Of a stretch of 64,000 nt of DNA, positions 51,524 to 62,623 are shown piece by piece. The stretch is from positions 7,611,001 through 7,675,000 of the forward strand of contig CM073562.1 in the NCBI GenBank assembly GCA_037074615.1, given 5' to 3'. Positions within the stretch are counted from its first letter, which is position 1. The number at the start of each line of letters is the position of its first letter. Position numbers and translations under genes: made by a program. Below the pieces are notes generated by a model. It ran no database searches. It was given only the letters and a program-made list of their open reading frames with translations, and was not told where the DNA came from. This DNA is from Leucaena leucocephala. Lineage: Eukaryota > Streptophyta > Magnoliopsida > Fabales > Fabaceae.

Positions 51524-51829
51524 AAGTTGACACCCCTTATTTTTAGGTGTTCAACTTACCAACACAAAATACAAAGGAGTGAGGTGAATTAAACTATATA
51601 ATTTTAATATTTAATCTAATATAATTTTTTCATAACCGTTATCCTCAATAAAGACTATGTGCGGACTTTTTCTATCATAATCTTGTTTTATATTCTCTCT
51701 TCAACCCAAAATGTTACCATTCAAGAATAATATATTGTCTCTAACTGCTTCACCTCGTACATATTCATCATCTCCTTCACAATCATGATCCACTAACAAT
51801 GCCATGGGTTTTTTTGACACAGCACATTA

Positions 51830-53268
51830 CTGCTTGTTTTGAATCTGGGTAGCTCAACAGGATTCTTGTATAGATAAGCACATCACAGTAAACATCAATT
51901 CTTGGCACTTGTTCTGACTCTGCTGGAGGTTCCATATAATTAAATACCTTCAGCCCAGGACGTACTTCAGGGGATTTATACCCATTTCCTAGCTCATGAA
52001 TGTTCTACTCTAGGATTCGACTTGTCGGGTTAACCATTCGACAGACAACGTAGTTTCCAACAATCATATTATTCAGGGATTTCAGCACATAATCCAGCAA
52101 GCCTGTGTCATCGATGTGAAGCCTGGCTATATCTCTTACATCTTGCCTAGTCATCCCCCCAGAACCTGAACTATTTGCTTTGTTTTCTTTAAATGCATCT
52201 ACTATCACTTGGGCTGCATATTCTAGTCGCCTTGAAGACCACCTACTATCCATATTAGCCACTGCAGAACTGAACCTTTTTTTTTTTTTGTACCTCACAG
52301 ATTTTCCCATGGACTGTGTTTGCTTGACATTGCAAATCTCATTGAGCTTTTAGAACAGAAGGTTGAAGAAGGAGGAGCGGTACTAATATTGACTACTAGT
52401 CTCTTGGGTGGTGGAAGAGTTCAAGACTTGACAGTAAGCATAAACCTGAGAAGATCCTAGATTGTAATCAACTGGGTTTCACTCATGTCTCTATAGTGGC
52501 GAATTATTTGTTTGATTTCTTTATGGTACATTGCATTACCAAAAATCGAACGATTTCATCAAACTCTAACGAACTTAGTTCTTCAATTGCTGCATTATAA
52601 TTGTGCTCTGTGACACTGAAGCTTCCACAAGAAAATCCATAACCCCACCTACCAAACCAAGAATGGCCATAAGCAACTCAATGAAGTAGGCGAAGATCTA
52701 TTAAACGCTTCTTTGATGTATCTTCAACTGTAATTTTCCTTGCTAGAAGAACTGTACAGATCCTGTCTCACAGATCCATGATTTCTCTGCCACTGAGAAA
52801 TTTAGAACCCCCTTCAATGCCATTAACTCAGAGCAAATGGCCATACCCATTACAGTGAATCATTCCATGCAAGAGAGGACTCTGATTATCAAGGAAACCT
52901 TCAGTCAACGATTTATTATCGGCAGTAATTATGAAATGGTACCTTCTCTTCAATACAAAATGGCCGCTCCAGCCTACACATCAGCAATAATCGCAGAAGG
53001 GGTGCGTAGAGTGGCAGACATTCTCTTCAATGGTGTAAAGAGGGGTCAGAGAGTTTGCTTTATCATGAATAAGGAAGGTAATCCCCAGAAGCATATCCTA
53101 GATCTGGAAATCTTCAAGCTCTCCACATTCTTGAAGAAAGAGACAAATGTTATTTCTAAAAAGTCCGTTACAACTGATGGGGCAACCAGGGTCGCTGAAA
53201 GAATGAAACCTGAAAACCTTGGGCAATCTCTTTATGTTCTTACACGCTTCAAAGAGAGAAAAAGACAT
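51830..53268 (-). pseudogene. MMD1/DUET-MS1-family PHD-finger gene fragment, intronless and captured
   Basis: Read in one minus frame from ATG at 53266-53268: MSFSLFEACKNIKRLPKV, GPF-like CNGLFRNNICLFLQECGELEDF, PLYTIEENV, CHSTHPFCDYC-CVGW, LLHGMIHCNGYGHLL-VNG, GGSKFLSGREIMDL-DRIC, EDTSKKRLIDLRLLH-VAYGHSW, RWSSRRLEYAAQVIVDA, RDIARLHIDDTGLLDYVLKSLNN and GNYVVCRMVNPTSRILE. Dashes mark stop codons. These blocks typify plant male-meiosis/tapetum regulators (MMD1/DUET, MS1, PTC1). The C-terminal PHD finger is missing; similarity fades after about 51830. At least seven in-frame stops but almost no indels in the first part. No intron interrupts the frame, suggesting capture of spliced RNA. The parent gene is not in the window. 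Family name confident, exact member less so. Confidence 0.8.
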
Positions 53269-53709
53269 GGTTAAAGCTTCATTTTGAGCTTGAGGAACCA
53301 CAAGACTTCTCTTCTTTGACTCTTTCTGAAAGATTTTCATTCAAAAACCTTGTAGGTGTGTATACACACAAGATTGAATCAAGAAAACCGTGAGAATACA
53401 AACAGAGATTTTAGTAGCGGAGCTTCGAAGAAGAAAGGTAAGTCGGTAGTGGCGGGAGGAGCAATCTTCAGAGAAGCTTTGATGACGATAAAATAAGAAG
53501 GAAAGCCAGCGGGAACATTGACAAGATTGCAATGAACCTAGATAACAAGACGATGCCGTACGAGGGGAGGAGCTAAACGACTCTCCTAAACCCTTTCCCT
53601 GTTTTTTTTTTGGTTGATTTGTTTGGCAACTGGGTTTCAAAACTGGGCTTCTTCAAAATTGGCCTAAAATGGAGAAACAAGAATCACATATAACAGATCC
53701 ACAATAAAG
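53269..53709 (-). other. Leader of the captured gene and element 5' internal region
   Basis: Between the LINE junction and the MMD1-like ATG. The stretch 53269-53650 has the feel of a 5' UTR on the minus strand (pyrimidine-rich, CTCCTCCCCTCG, no long frame with known motif). This fits capture of the mRNA from its 5' leader onward. An open frame at 53341-53640 (minus) has no family resemblance. Confidence 0.4.
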
Positions 53710-53752
53710 ATATCCTCACAAAAAGTTTTATCTCTCGACCCAAAAAGTTGAA

Positions 53753-54800
53753 ATGCTCACTGGAAAAACTCAAGCGCTTGTTCCTCCATCTCAAGAGGAG
53801 GATGATCAATTGCTAAGAAGTTCCAAGAAGATCAAGAATGCAAATAAGGGTAAGGGGGATAATATTCTAGATGGACATTGGCCTACGCTTGATGGTAAAA
53901 GTGTTAGAGCAGGTACTGGTGGTCCTTCCTTTGCTGAAAAACTCAAAGGCTTAGATAGCAGGGGTACACAAGCTGATAATGATTCAGATGATGATGATTC
54001 TATGTTTGAGGATTCTAATCATGTATCAGAACAAGGCAAGCAGGAACCACTTTTCAAAACAGTGGAAGATCCTGAGAGGAATTTTCCAACGTTCACCTTT
54101 TTTGGAGATTGAGGAAGAGATTATATCGTGCATGGAGGAAGGCAGTTATTGTTAAGTTAATGGATAGAAATATTGGATACAAAGCTTTGCAAATGAGATT
54201 GCAGACTCTATGGGCAAAGAGGGGTGTAATTTCTCTTATAAATGTTGGTAATGGCTTCTTTGTAGTGAAACTTACAAATAGAGATGACTATCTTCATGCT
54301 TTGACAGGGGACCTTGGATGATATATGATCATTATCTCATGGTCAGACCTTGGGAACCCAGATTTAATCCTCATAAGGCAAATATTGATAGGGTGGCGGT
54401 TTGGGTAAGAGTACCTAAGGTTTCTTTGGAATATTATGATGAGGAAGCATTGACTTTAATCGGAAATAGGATTGGTGAAATGGTTAAAGTAGATATTAAT
54501 ACTTCCTTCCAGTTGCGAGGGCATTATGCGCATATATGTGTGTTGGTAGATTTACAAAAACAGCTTATGCATGGGTTCAGACTAGATGGGGAAGACTATT
54601 ACTTGGAGTATGAAGGTCTTCACTTGTTATGTACTCACTGTGGAGTTTATGGACATAAAATGGAAGCATGCCCGATGAAGAAGATGAAAGAAGCAGAGGT
54701 TCAAGAGGTCAATGCAAATGAGAATGGTCATGATAAGGAGTGTACAGTAAATATGGATAATACCTCTATGGATTTTCAAAGCCATTGGCGGGTGGTTTAA
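53753..54800 (+). pseudogene. LINE ORF1: DUF4283-type nucleic-acid-binding protein with zinc knuckle
   Basis: Three frames in succession (53753-54112, 54109-54321, 54318-54800), so two frameshifts. Blocks: ERLYRAWRKAVIVKL-like start, WAKRGVISLINVGNGFFVVKL, YDHYLMVRPWEPRFNPHKA, VAVWVRVPKVSLEYYDEEAL, IGEMVKVD and a CCHC zinc knuckle CTHCGVYGHKMEAC. Plant L1 ORF1 proteins bind the element RNA for target-primed insertion. The N-terminal 100 residues are acidic and lysine-rich. Confidence 0.75.
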
Positions 54801-55619
54801 AAAACTCGTAGGTACCGAAAGCCAAAGGAGAGCAAGGGCGAGCCACAGTTGCCGGAGAATTTTGGGTCAAGGTTTGGTGTACTTGCTAATTTGGCTGAGC
54901 AAAATGAGCAGGAAAGAGAAAGAGAAGGAGAAGGAGTAAGGGATGACTCTAGACATGACATGGCACCGCACTCATTAATAGCTGGAAGAGAGATCATTAT
55001 TCGGGATGCTAGAGGGAAGAAAAACGGGAGAAAAAATGTCTCTGAAGGTACTGTGGAATATAGGAGACAGGATGAGGGAGCTAGCTAGATGGGAAATAAA
55101 GGGATGGTACGTGTGGAGAGTGGGTCCTGAAAGAGTGAAAAAAGGTCAAGGGAAATGATGAGGAAGGAAGGGGAAAATGGGGAAAATTCAAGGCAATTAA
55201 TGGGAGATGGAAATAAAGAGATAAATGATGACAAGACTAAAAGTGAAAGTTTGGTTACGGGGGAAGGGAAGTTGAAGTTGGTGGGTCTTATGGGTTCATG
55301 GAACATGACAAAGCCCAAAGTTCAATTTTTCAAGAAATCTCTTTGGGCCACCACATTGAAAAAATGGATCCAGGAGATTTAGGATTGGAGCTTGCACATG
55401 ATATGAGATTGGGCCATAGTACAATGGATGATATGGACCCTGGAGATCCAGATATTGGACTTATGGAGTTGAGCATAATACCGCCATCTGTTGATGGGCT
55501 AGACAAAGGAGATGGGCTAATGGTTGATGAAACTGTGGTGCCTGAAACACAAATGGAAGATGGAGCTGGATTGGAACAGTGAGTTATTATTTGGACCTTC
55601 AGTCATTAATAGTTAATTG

Positions 55620-58600
55620 ATGGATAGTCTTTTATATTTGAATACAAGAGGGGCCTGTGCGAAAGGGCTTCTTAAAAATCTAAAGGTAGTGTGCACTGGG
55701 AAAAAACCAAATATTATTATTTTATCTGAAACTAAATGTGCTTGGGAGGCTCGTTTTAAGTTTTTTTATTCTTGGGGTTATGATTCTCTTAAAGTTATCC
55801 CAAGCTTAGGGCGCTCAAGGGGATTAGTTGCTGCTTGGAGGAGTGATGCCATCAAAGTTTTTGTGTTAAATGAAAATAGACAATTTTTACATCTACAATG
55901 TGAAATTGCAGGACGCCCTTTGTTTTTATTGACTGCAGTATATGTTATTCCACACTCCAATTTCTGGCAAGTATTATGGAATGAGTTAAAGAATTTATCG
56001 AATACTATTTATATCCCATGGGTTATATGGTGATTTTAATGATATTCTTCAGACCACGGATAGAGTTGGCGGGGTTGGTTATGCTCATAAAAGAATTAAT
56101 TGGTTTCAAAAAAGAGTTAGAGATTGCGGCCTTTCAGATTTGGGATTTCAGGGACCAAAATTCACATGGAAGGGTCCTAAAATGGCGGGCTGTTTTAGAC
56201 TTTATGAAAGGTTGGATCGTGCTCTTGCTAATTCCCATTTTCTTTGCTTTATGCCTAACTGCAGCTTAAAGGTATTATCTAGAACTCAATTTTCTGATCA
56301 TAATCCTATTGTGCTACAATTTTATAATAATTTTTGTGATAGGAGAAATAGACCTTTTTGTTTTGAGGCAATGTGGCTAACTCATGATAAGTTTAAAGAT
56401 TTTATATCTAATACTTGGGAGGTTAGTGATGATTTCAATAAATCATTAGAAGATCTAGGATCCTCTCTTATGGAATGGAATAGGAATATTTTTGGGATGG
56501 TGGAAAAAAGGAAAAAAAATTATTAGCTAGATTGAATGGTATTCAAAGGTCTCCTGCTTATACCCATTCTAGGTTTTTAAATTCTCTCGAGAAGGAATTA
56601 CAAACTGAGTTAGATGATATTATGAAATTAGAAGAAATTAAATAGTTTCAAAAAGCTAGAACCGAGTGGATTACAAAAGGTGATAGGAATACCGGTACTA
56701 TCATTTAAAAACAAAAATGAGAAGAAGGAGAAATAGAGTTACAACTCTTAAAAATGATAGGGGAATATGGATTGAAGATGAATTAGAGATGTTGGCGATG
56801 GTTATAAATTATTTTAAGAAACTTTATGATTGTGATGATATTAACTCTTATGTTTTAAAAACCAAGTGTAACTTTCCATTGAGTGGTAAACATCGCCTTG
56901 AGAATATGGGTTATATGCCTACTGAGAAGGAAATTAAGGAAGTCGTTTTTGCTATGGGGCCATATAAGGCTCGTGGTATAGATAGGTTTTCTCCAATTTT
57001 CTATCAAGCCAATTGGGAGGTAGTCGGCAATTCTTTATGCAAATTCGTTATGAATGCTTTCGAAACTGGGGATGTTGAGGCTAATGCAAACAAAACCTTG
57101 ATTTCTTTAATTCCAAAAAGAGAACATCCTGAAATAATTGGGCACTTTAGACCCATTGCTTTATGTATGGTGCACTATAAATGCATCACTAAAGTCATCG
57201 TAAGCAGATTGAGGAACACTATGGATGAACTAGTATCTCCTTTTCAATCTAGTTTTGTGAAAGGTAGGCACATACAGGATAACATCATAGTTGGCCAAGA
57301 AATTATGCATGTAATGAAGAAGGCTAGAGGAAAAACTGGCTTAATGGCTCTAAAGATTGATATGGAAAAGGCTTATGATCGCATTTGATGGGATTTTCTC
57401 CAACAGGTTCTGATTGATGCGGGGTTAGATTCAGTTTTAATAAATCTTATAATGGGTTGTGTGACATCTGTATCATATAACTTGTTATGGAATGGATCTA
57501 AAACGGATTTTTTTCTCCTAAAAGATGTCTCTGACAAGGAGATCCTATCTCACCTTTACTGTTTGTTCTTTGTATATACAGATTATCTCATTTAATAAGT
57601 GATGCAGTGAAGGAAGGCAATTGGAAACCAATAAGGGTTACTACCAGTGGGCCGAACATTTCCCATATTATGTTTGCAGATGACATTCTTCTGTTTGGAG
57701 AGGCTACAGGAAAACAAGCTAAATGTATTATGAATTGCCTGAATCAATTTTGCAAAGCCTCAGGGGAAAAATTAGTCAAAGTAAATCTTCAATTTTCTTT
57801 TCTCCAAAGGTACATGGCAATATAAGAAAGAGGATTAGCAATATTACAAAGATGGAGGTTTTTGCAGAGATAGGGAAGTATTTGGGATTTCCAATCACCA
57901 GAGGGAGGAAACCCAGAAATACTTTCCAATATATTGTGGACAGAGTTAAGTCTAAACTAGCTGCTTAGAAAGAAAACACCCTCTCGGTTGTAGGCAGGAT
58001 TACATTAGCAAAATCTGTTTTGAGTTCTATACCGGTGTATCCTATGCTAGTTTCTAAAGTTCCAATTTCGATCTGTCAAGAAGTAGAAAGATTACAAAGG
58101 AATTTTATATGGGGAAATGGCCAAAGCTTACATGGATTTCACCCTATAGGATGGGATCAAATTGTTAGGCCTAAATTATATGGTGGGCTTGGGTTCAAGA
58201 ACTTATCTTCATTTAATCGTGCTTGTGGAGCCAAAATAGCCTGTAAAATAATCAATGGCGAAAAAGGTTTGTGGGTTGATGTGCTATTACATAGATATAT
58301 GCTCAGAAATGAGGACAACCTCCTTGAAGCAAGGAAAGGAGATTCTGTATTGTGGAAGTTCATTTCCCAACAACAAGACATAGTAAATGCAGGAATAAGA
58401 TGGCATATCAGAAATGGACAGTTGGTAAATTTTTTTACTGATAATTGGTTATTTTCTAATATTAAATTAAAGGATTTGTGCCTATGACCAATTACAGTGG
58501 AAGAAAAAAATAGTAAGGTCATGGATTGAGTTGATTCGGGGACTTGAAATTTTCAAAGACTAGCTACTATTCTTCCAAGTTATGTCTGTCAAAGATTAAT

Positions 58601-59520
58601 TAGCATGCTTCCACCGATGGCCCAGGCAGGAAATGATGTCATGGCATGGAATGCTACGAATAAAGGTAATTTTATTATTAAAAGTGTCTACTTTCAAATT
58701 GAGCCTCAACTAGGCAATACTTATAATTCAATTTATAAAAATATTTGGAAGTGGATGGGTGCTGAGCGGATTCGAGTTTTTATGTGGATAGCTTTCAACA
58801 ATCGTCTTCCAACTAATGCCTGGAGAAGCAAGTGGGCATCAACTAGCGCAATTTGTCAATTCTGTTGTAAGGATACGGAGGATATTTTACATATTCTTCT
58901 TGATTGTGTTTATGCCAAATCCCTTTGGATCCGGTTAATTCATCCCAGATTTTATTCAGCTTTTTTCAGAGCTTCTTTGAGAGATTGGTTTTCTTTAAAT
59001 CTCAAAAGAGAATTGAGAGCAGATGGCATAAAAAATTGGGATATAATTTGAGGAGTTTCAATTTGGAGCCTATGGAGGTGCCGTTACAACTAGGCAGGAT
59101 AAGGCGGAGTGTGGTGGGGTTATTAGAGATCAATCTGGAAGTTGGATAGTGGGATTTACGATGAAGTTGGGATCTTGTAGTGTAATGGAAGCAGAAATAT
59201 GGGCTATTTATAAAGGTTTTAAACTTGCTTGGGATCTAGGACTTAGAAAGGTTATCCTGGAGTCAGATGCTAAGAGTATGATAAACATGATACTTAACCA
59301 AAGAATTAATATATGCAGCCTGTTGTAGTCTGAGATACAGAGTCTTTTACAACAATCATGGGACTTGAAGATTCAGCATATCCCAAGAGCACAAAACAAA
59401 CTAGCGAATGTTCTAGCAAAGAATGGTTTGACTACCACGTCAATTCTAAATTCATGCCCTTCACATGTGACATCTCTTGTAACTAATGAGTGTTTGGGAT
59501 TTGATCCCCCAATAGTTTAG
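55620..59520 (+). pseudogene. LINE ORF2: endonuclease, reverse transcriptase, zf-RVT and RNase H, broken
   Basis: Endonuclease: LNTRGACAKGLLKNL, ILSETKCAW, GDFNDIL, ERLDRALAN and SDHNPI (55620-56310). Reverse transcriptase: RPIALCMVHYKCITKVIVSRL, FQSSFVKGRHIQDNI, KIDMEKAYDRI, and the FADD box in MFADDILLFGE near 57670. A zf-RVT region with WMGAERIRVFMWIA and CQFCCKDTEDILHILLDC lies at about 58740-58915. Plant-type RNase H tail: GGVIRDQSGSW, MEAEIWAIYKG, ESDAKSM (about 59100-59520). Stops and shifts occur at roughly ten places (for example about 56033, 56526, 57388 and 58487), so the polyprotein is dead. Confidence 0.8.
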
Positions 59521-59581
59521 TTTTATTATTTCGGGTGTTTAGCCCTCTTCTGTACCAAAAAAAAAATCTACAATATAGCCC

Positions 59582-59593
59582 GTTCTGATACCA
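59582..59593 (-). other. Primer binding site of the gene-carrying LTR element
   Basis: Minus strand TGGTATCAGAAC, directly adjoining the LTR end TTAACA. It differs from the tRNA-iMet complement TGGTATCAGAGC by one base. Confidence 0.85.
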
Positions 59594-59897
59594 TGTTAAC
59601 AAGATTAGTTTGAGAAAAATATCTTCATCTTCATTAAACATAGAGCAACATGCTCATTATAATGATAACCCATTTGAGTTTACACATTAATCCATCCCCA
59701 CTTGAGGGAGATAATCTAACTCCACTTGGGGACTTTGAGCCAAGACCTAAATTATCCTCTCCCTCACTATGGTAAGGATTACACAATCACACACTTTAAC
59801 CTATAGACTGTGACCCTTTATATAAAATTAAGATCATTTAGTAACTAAGTGATTAACACTAATCACTTTTAATTATTACTAATTCAACCTTCTAACA
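59594..59897 (-). repeat. 5' LTR of the gene-carrying element
   Basis: Minus strand TGTTAGAAGGTTGAATTAG .. CTAATCTTGTTAACA, with TTTATATAAAGGG as promoter-like TATA box. Aligns along its length with 51209-51514, with several tens of differences by eye. Confidence 0.85.
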
Positions 59898-60365
59898 AAT
59901 ACGGTATTATTTATATTTTAGATTTTATTATATCCATTAAAATTATAAGCCATCAAAAATATTAAAAAAAATTACTCCAGTATTCCCAGCTTTTTCTCGA
60001 CTTTGTAATTTGGCTATATGCCAATAATTCATGAATATATCTTATATTCCTTCATAATGTAGATAAAGCCATTTCTAGTACGGGAATCCACCAATTTTCA
60101 GTCCATCGGCCATATAACTGATAATGAGAAACAATGTTCTTACATGAATCTGAAATTTGTACAACAGGACAAAATTATAACATCCAATTTACATTGGAAT
60201 CACAAAAACAACAGCAGAAAAAATAAAGGCATAGCTGCCTCCTACATGCCTGCTTGTTCTTGTTGAATAAATCTTGAAGCCATAGAAAAAAAATAACAAA
60301 AACAAAAACAAAGAAAAAGAAAAATAGAATCTTAATGTTCCTCCCTAAATATAAACAACAAAGTT

Positions 60366-61574
60366 TTAATGCCTTCCCCTAAAACCGATGCTGAAGCTAT
60401 TTTCTAGTCCCTTCCTACCAATTACTGGAACATTTCCTTTCTGCATCATGGCTACAAACTCATTATAATCTATCCTCCCGTCCTGCATTGTAAAAAATAA
60501 ATAAATAAAAATAAATAAAAAAATTCCTGAGCAAGCAGAACATGATTCCATAATCTATAACTACATCCCATAAAGTTTGTATTATTTTTCAAGGTTGAGT
60601 GATGAATTTCAAACACACAAATCCAATAAACATCTGTAGCAAGAACCGACCTTTCAAAAATAATAATTTTATATATAATTCAAAAAGGAAAAGGCACAAT
60701 CTAATCAGTTTCCACCAATGAACTGAAAACCGAACTTGCCATTAAACTAGTTGAGGTATTGATATAAGGGTCAGTGGGCTACTATGATTGAACTAAAGTT
60801 AGCCAAATCATCAAAATAATACAATTTAATTTTTCCTGAAATTAATTTCATATATAATCCTGAAAATAATATTTAAATAAAAAAAATGCATTCTAGCAAA
60901 AAAGAATAAGAAATGCGTTACTCCACGAACAAATGTAAAATTTATATATGAACTATACATAATCTAATAAAACAAAGTTACTAAAGCATAAATCTGACGA
61001 ACTGTTATTTTTCCTTCTGTTTTCTTTTTAACTCCAAAAAATATAAAACCCAACACAATAGACCTGTCCAAAAATTTTTACTGGACGGGCTAGGGGAGTA
61101 TTCACTAGTTTGACTAGTCAGGTGGGTTTTAACATCATGCTTCCGCAAAGAAATTATAATAATATTTCATCAAGCCAACATTATTATTACTATTCCTATT
61201 AACAGAGACAGGAACCCTAATATAACATTTCTGTCTTGACCTGAAGACGTGAGGAAAGAGGTAACTTAAAAACGAGTCATTTAATTATGCCTAAGCATTA
61301 CTAGTAGAGGTTTTATATCAAAGAAAACTGAAAAGTGGAAACAACTTACGTTATTTTGATCGATTTCCTTGATTATCTCTTCCAAGCGGATATCTTCCAC
61401 ACCAAACTCCTCACAAGCTTGTTGAAGTTCATCCAGAGTAATATAGCCACTTCCATCCTTATCAAAGTAAGAAAAAGCTGCAACAAGGTGATCTTCTCTT
61501 TCAATCTTGTTTCGATTCAATGTTGCAGCTATAAACTCCCCATAATCGATAGTTCCGCTATTGTCAATATCAGC
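60366..61574 (-). CDS. Calcium-dependent protein kinase, last two coding exons (EF-hands)
   Basis: Exons 61350-61574 and 60366-60482, with acceptors CTGTAG and AATGCAG and donor AAC/GTAAGT, read in one frame. EF-hand 2 remainder: ADIDNSGTIDYGEFIAATLN. EF-hand 3: FDKDGSGYITLDELQQA. EF-hand 4: IDQNNDGRIDYNEFVAMMQKG. The C-terminus is ENSFSIGFRGRH. This is the calmodulin-like calcium-sensing end of a plant CDPK/CPK, a Ser/Thr kinase activated by calcium. Calcium ligands (D, N/D, D/S, E) look intact. The kinase domain, autoinhibitory region and EF-hand 1 exons are not between 61574 and the window end where seen; that space holds intron-like DNA and a gypsy element. The gene either continues beyond 64000 through a long, transposon-filled intron or is truncated. 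Confidence 0.85.
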
Positions 61575-62623
61575 CTACAGTTTAAATTAAAGAAATAAAT
61601 GAAAATTTTAAACTAATAATATATACTTCTTTAATGATTTAATCAATATATATAATCTATAGAAGTTGCAAAATCCATATCACCCTAGATTCCATGTAAT
61701 ATAGGACCCACATGTAGTTTATCACAATTCAGTAAAAGTTCTTACAGACGACACAACCTTGCCTGTCTAATATGGACATCTGATTTTTCACTTGATTTTA
61801 AGAAACTATATGTATAAGTTGACGCCATAAATGTGCTCTTTTCAAGCCTAGTTCATGGGTTTGGCATCAAATATATGACTACAGAAAGAAAATTATTTAA
61901 TTAAGATTGGTGCTATTTAGAAGAACTGTTAAATTTGTAGGATATTGATGGTAAGATTATAAACTGCTCTATAAATCGTATCAAATAGCTATTGCCCAAA
62001 AAAGGAGTTAAGATGCTAATCTACCCATGAAATATTCCCCAATATCCACCAAACACCATAAAGTTTCCTTAGGTACAAAAGTACTACTCATCAAATTTAC
62101 AAAATGGTACAAAAATACCACAGTCGTTAAGTCCACAATGTTGACTGTTAAGTTTCTTTTGGTATAAAAGTAACAGATGTTTATAACGGCCAAACTATTT
62201 TTGCATCATTTTAGAAACTTTGTGTACTTTTGTACTCAAGAAAACTGATGGAACCTGTCTTAGGAATCAAAATACAGCAACACAAGGTTTGCAAGAATGG
62301 CAAAGTCTGAACTGAAATAATGGAAACCCAGAGGGCACCGTCACAAAGTTAAGCCAACAATCCTGGTGGGCTTGAAAGGAAATACAAGCTAAATGCAACA
62401 AAAGAATAGAGTACTATCCCTAGACCAAGTTCCCTCTGGTGTTTCGAGAGACCAGCCTCTCCTACTACCACACTCTTCACCAAAAGGTCTTTGCCCCCTC
62501 CTGTACCCGATAGACCTATTATATATTCTTCAAAGATGTATGGCACTTCTCCCCAAAAAATAAAGTCAACAATAGGGCAGCAAATAGATGGCAGCAATAC
62601 ATAAAGTCTATAGCCACCTAGTC
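61575..62623 (-). other. CDPK intron or upstream DNA, possible gypsy LTR portion
   Basis: No exon encoding EF-hand 1 (FDELK-type motif) is found. The 62260-62623 part, just downstream of the gypsy coding end, is less AT-rich. It probably includes the start of that element's 3' untranslated region or LTR, but I could not fix LTR ends. Confidence 0.35.

Larger units (their letters stand above)
53710..59566 (+). mobile_element. L1-type LINE, nearly full length, decayed
   Basis: 5.86 kb, with ORF1, endonuclease, reverse transcriptase, zinc-binding and RNase H regions in order. It ends in A10 at 59557-59566. Probable target duplication: TCCACAATAAAG (53698-53709) and TCTACAATATAG (59567-59578), 10 of 12 matching. 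It lies inside the LTR element in opposite orientation. Many frameshifts and stops mean it is inactive. Confidence 0.8.
51209..59897 (-). mobile_element. Non-autonomous LTR retrotransposon carrying a captured MMD1-like gene
   Basis: Direct repeats at 51209-51514 and 59594-59897 have TG..CA-type ends. They are flanked by AATAT (51204-51208) and AATAC (59898-59902), a 5-bp target duplication with one change. The primer site for tRNA-Met (TGGTATCAGAAC) abuts the upper LTR, and a purine tract abuts the lower one, so it is minus-oriented. Removing the LINE nested at 53710-59566 leaves about 2.8 kb. The interior has no gag, protease, integrase or RT; it holds a leader plus part of a PHD-finger gene. 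Movement would have needed enzymes from a related Copia element. The LTRs differ at many positions, so the insertion is old. Confidence 0.8.

Noticed and set aside
52837..53274. 145-codon open frame on the plus strand
   Set aside because: It is antisense to the MMD1-like pseudogene, whose minus-strand frame shows clear family motifs throughout.
53341..53640. 99-codon minus frame upstream of the captured gene
   Set aside because: Pyrimidine-rich leader-like DNA with no family resemblance; more likely the 5' UTR of the captured transcript.
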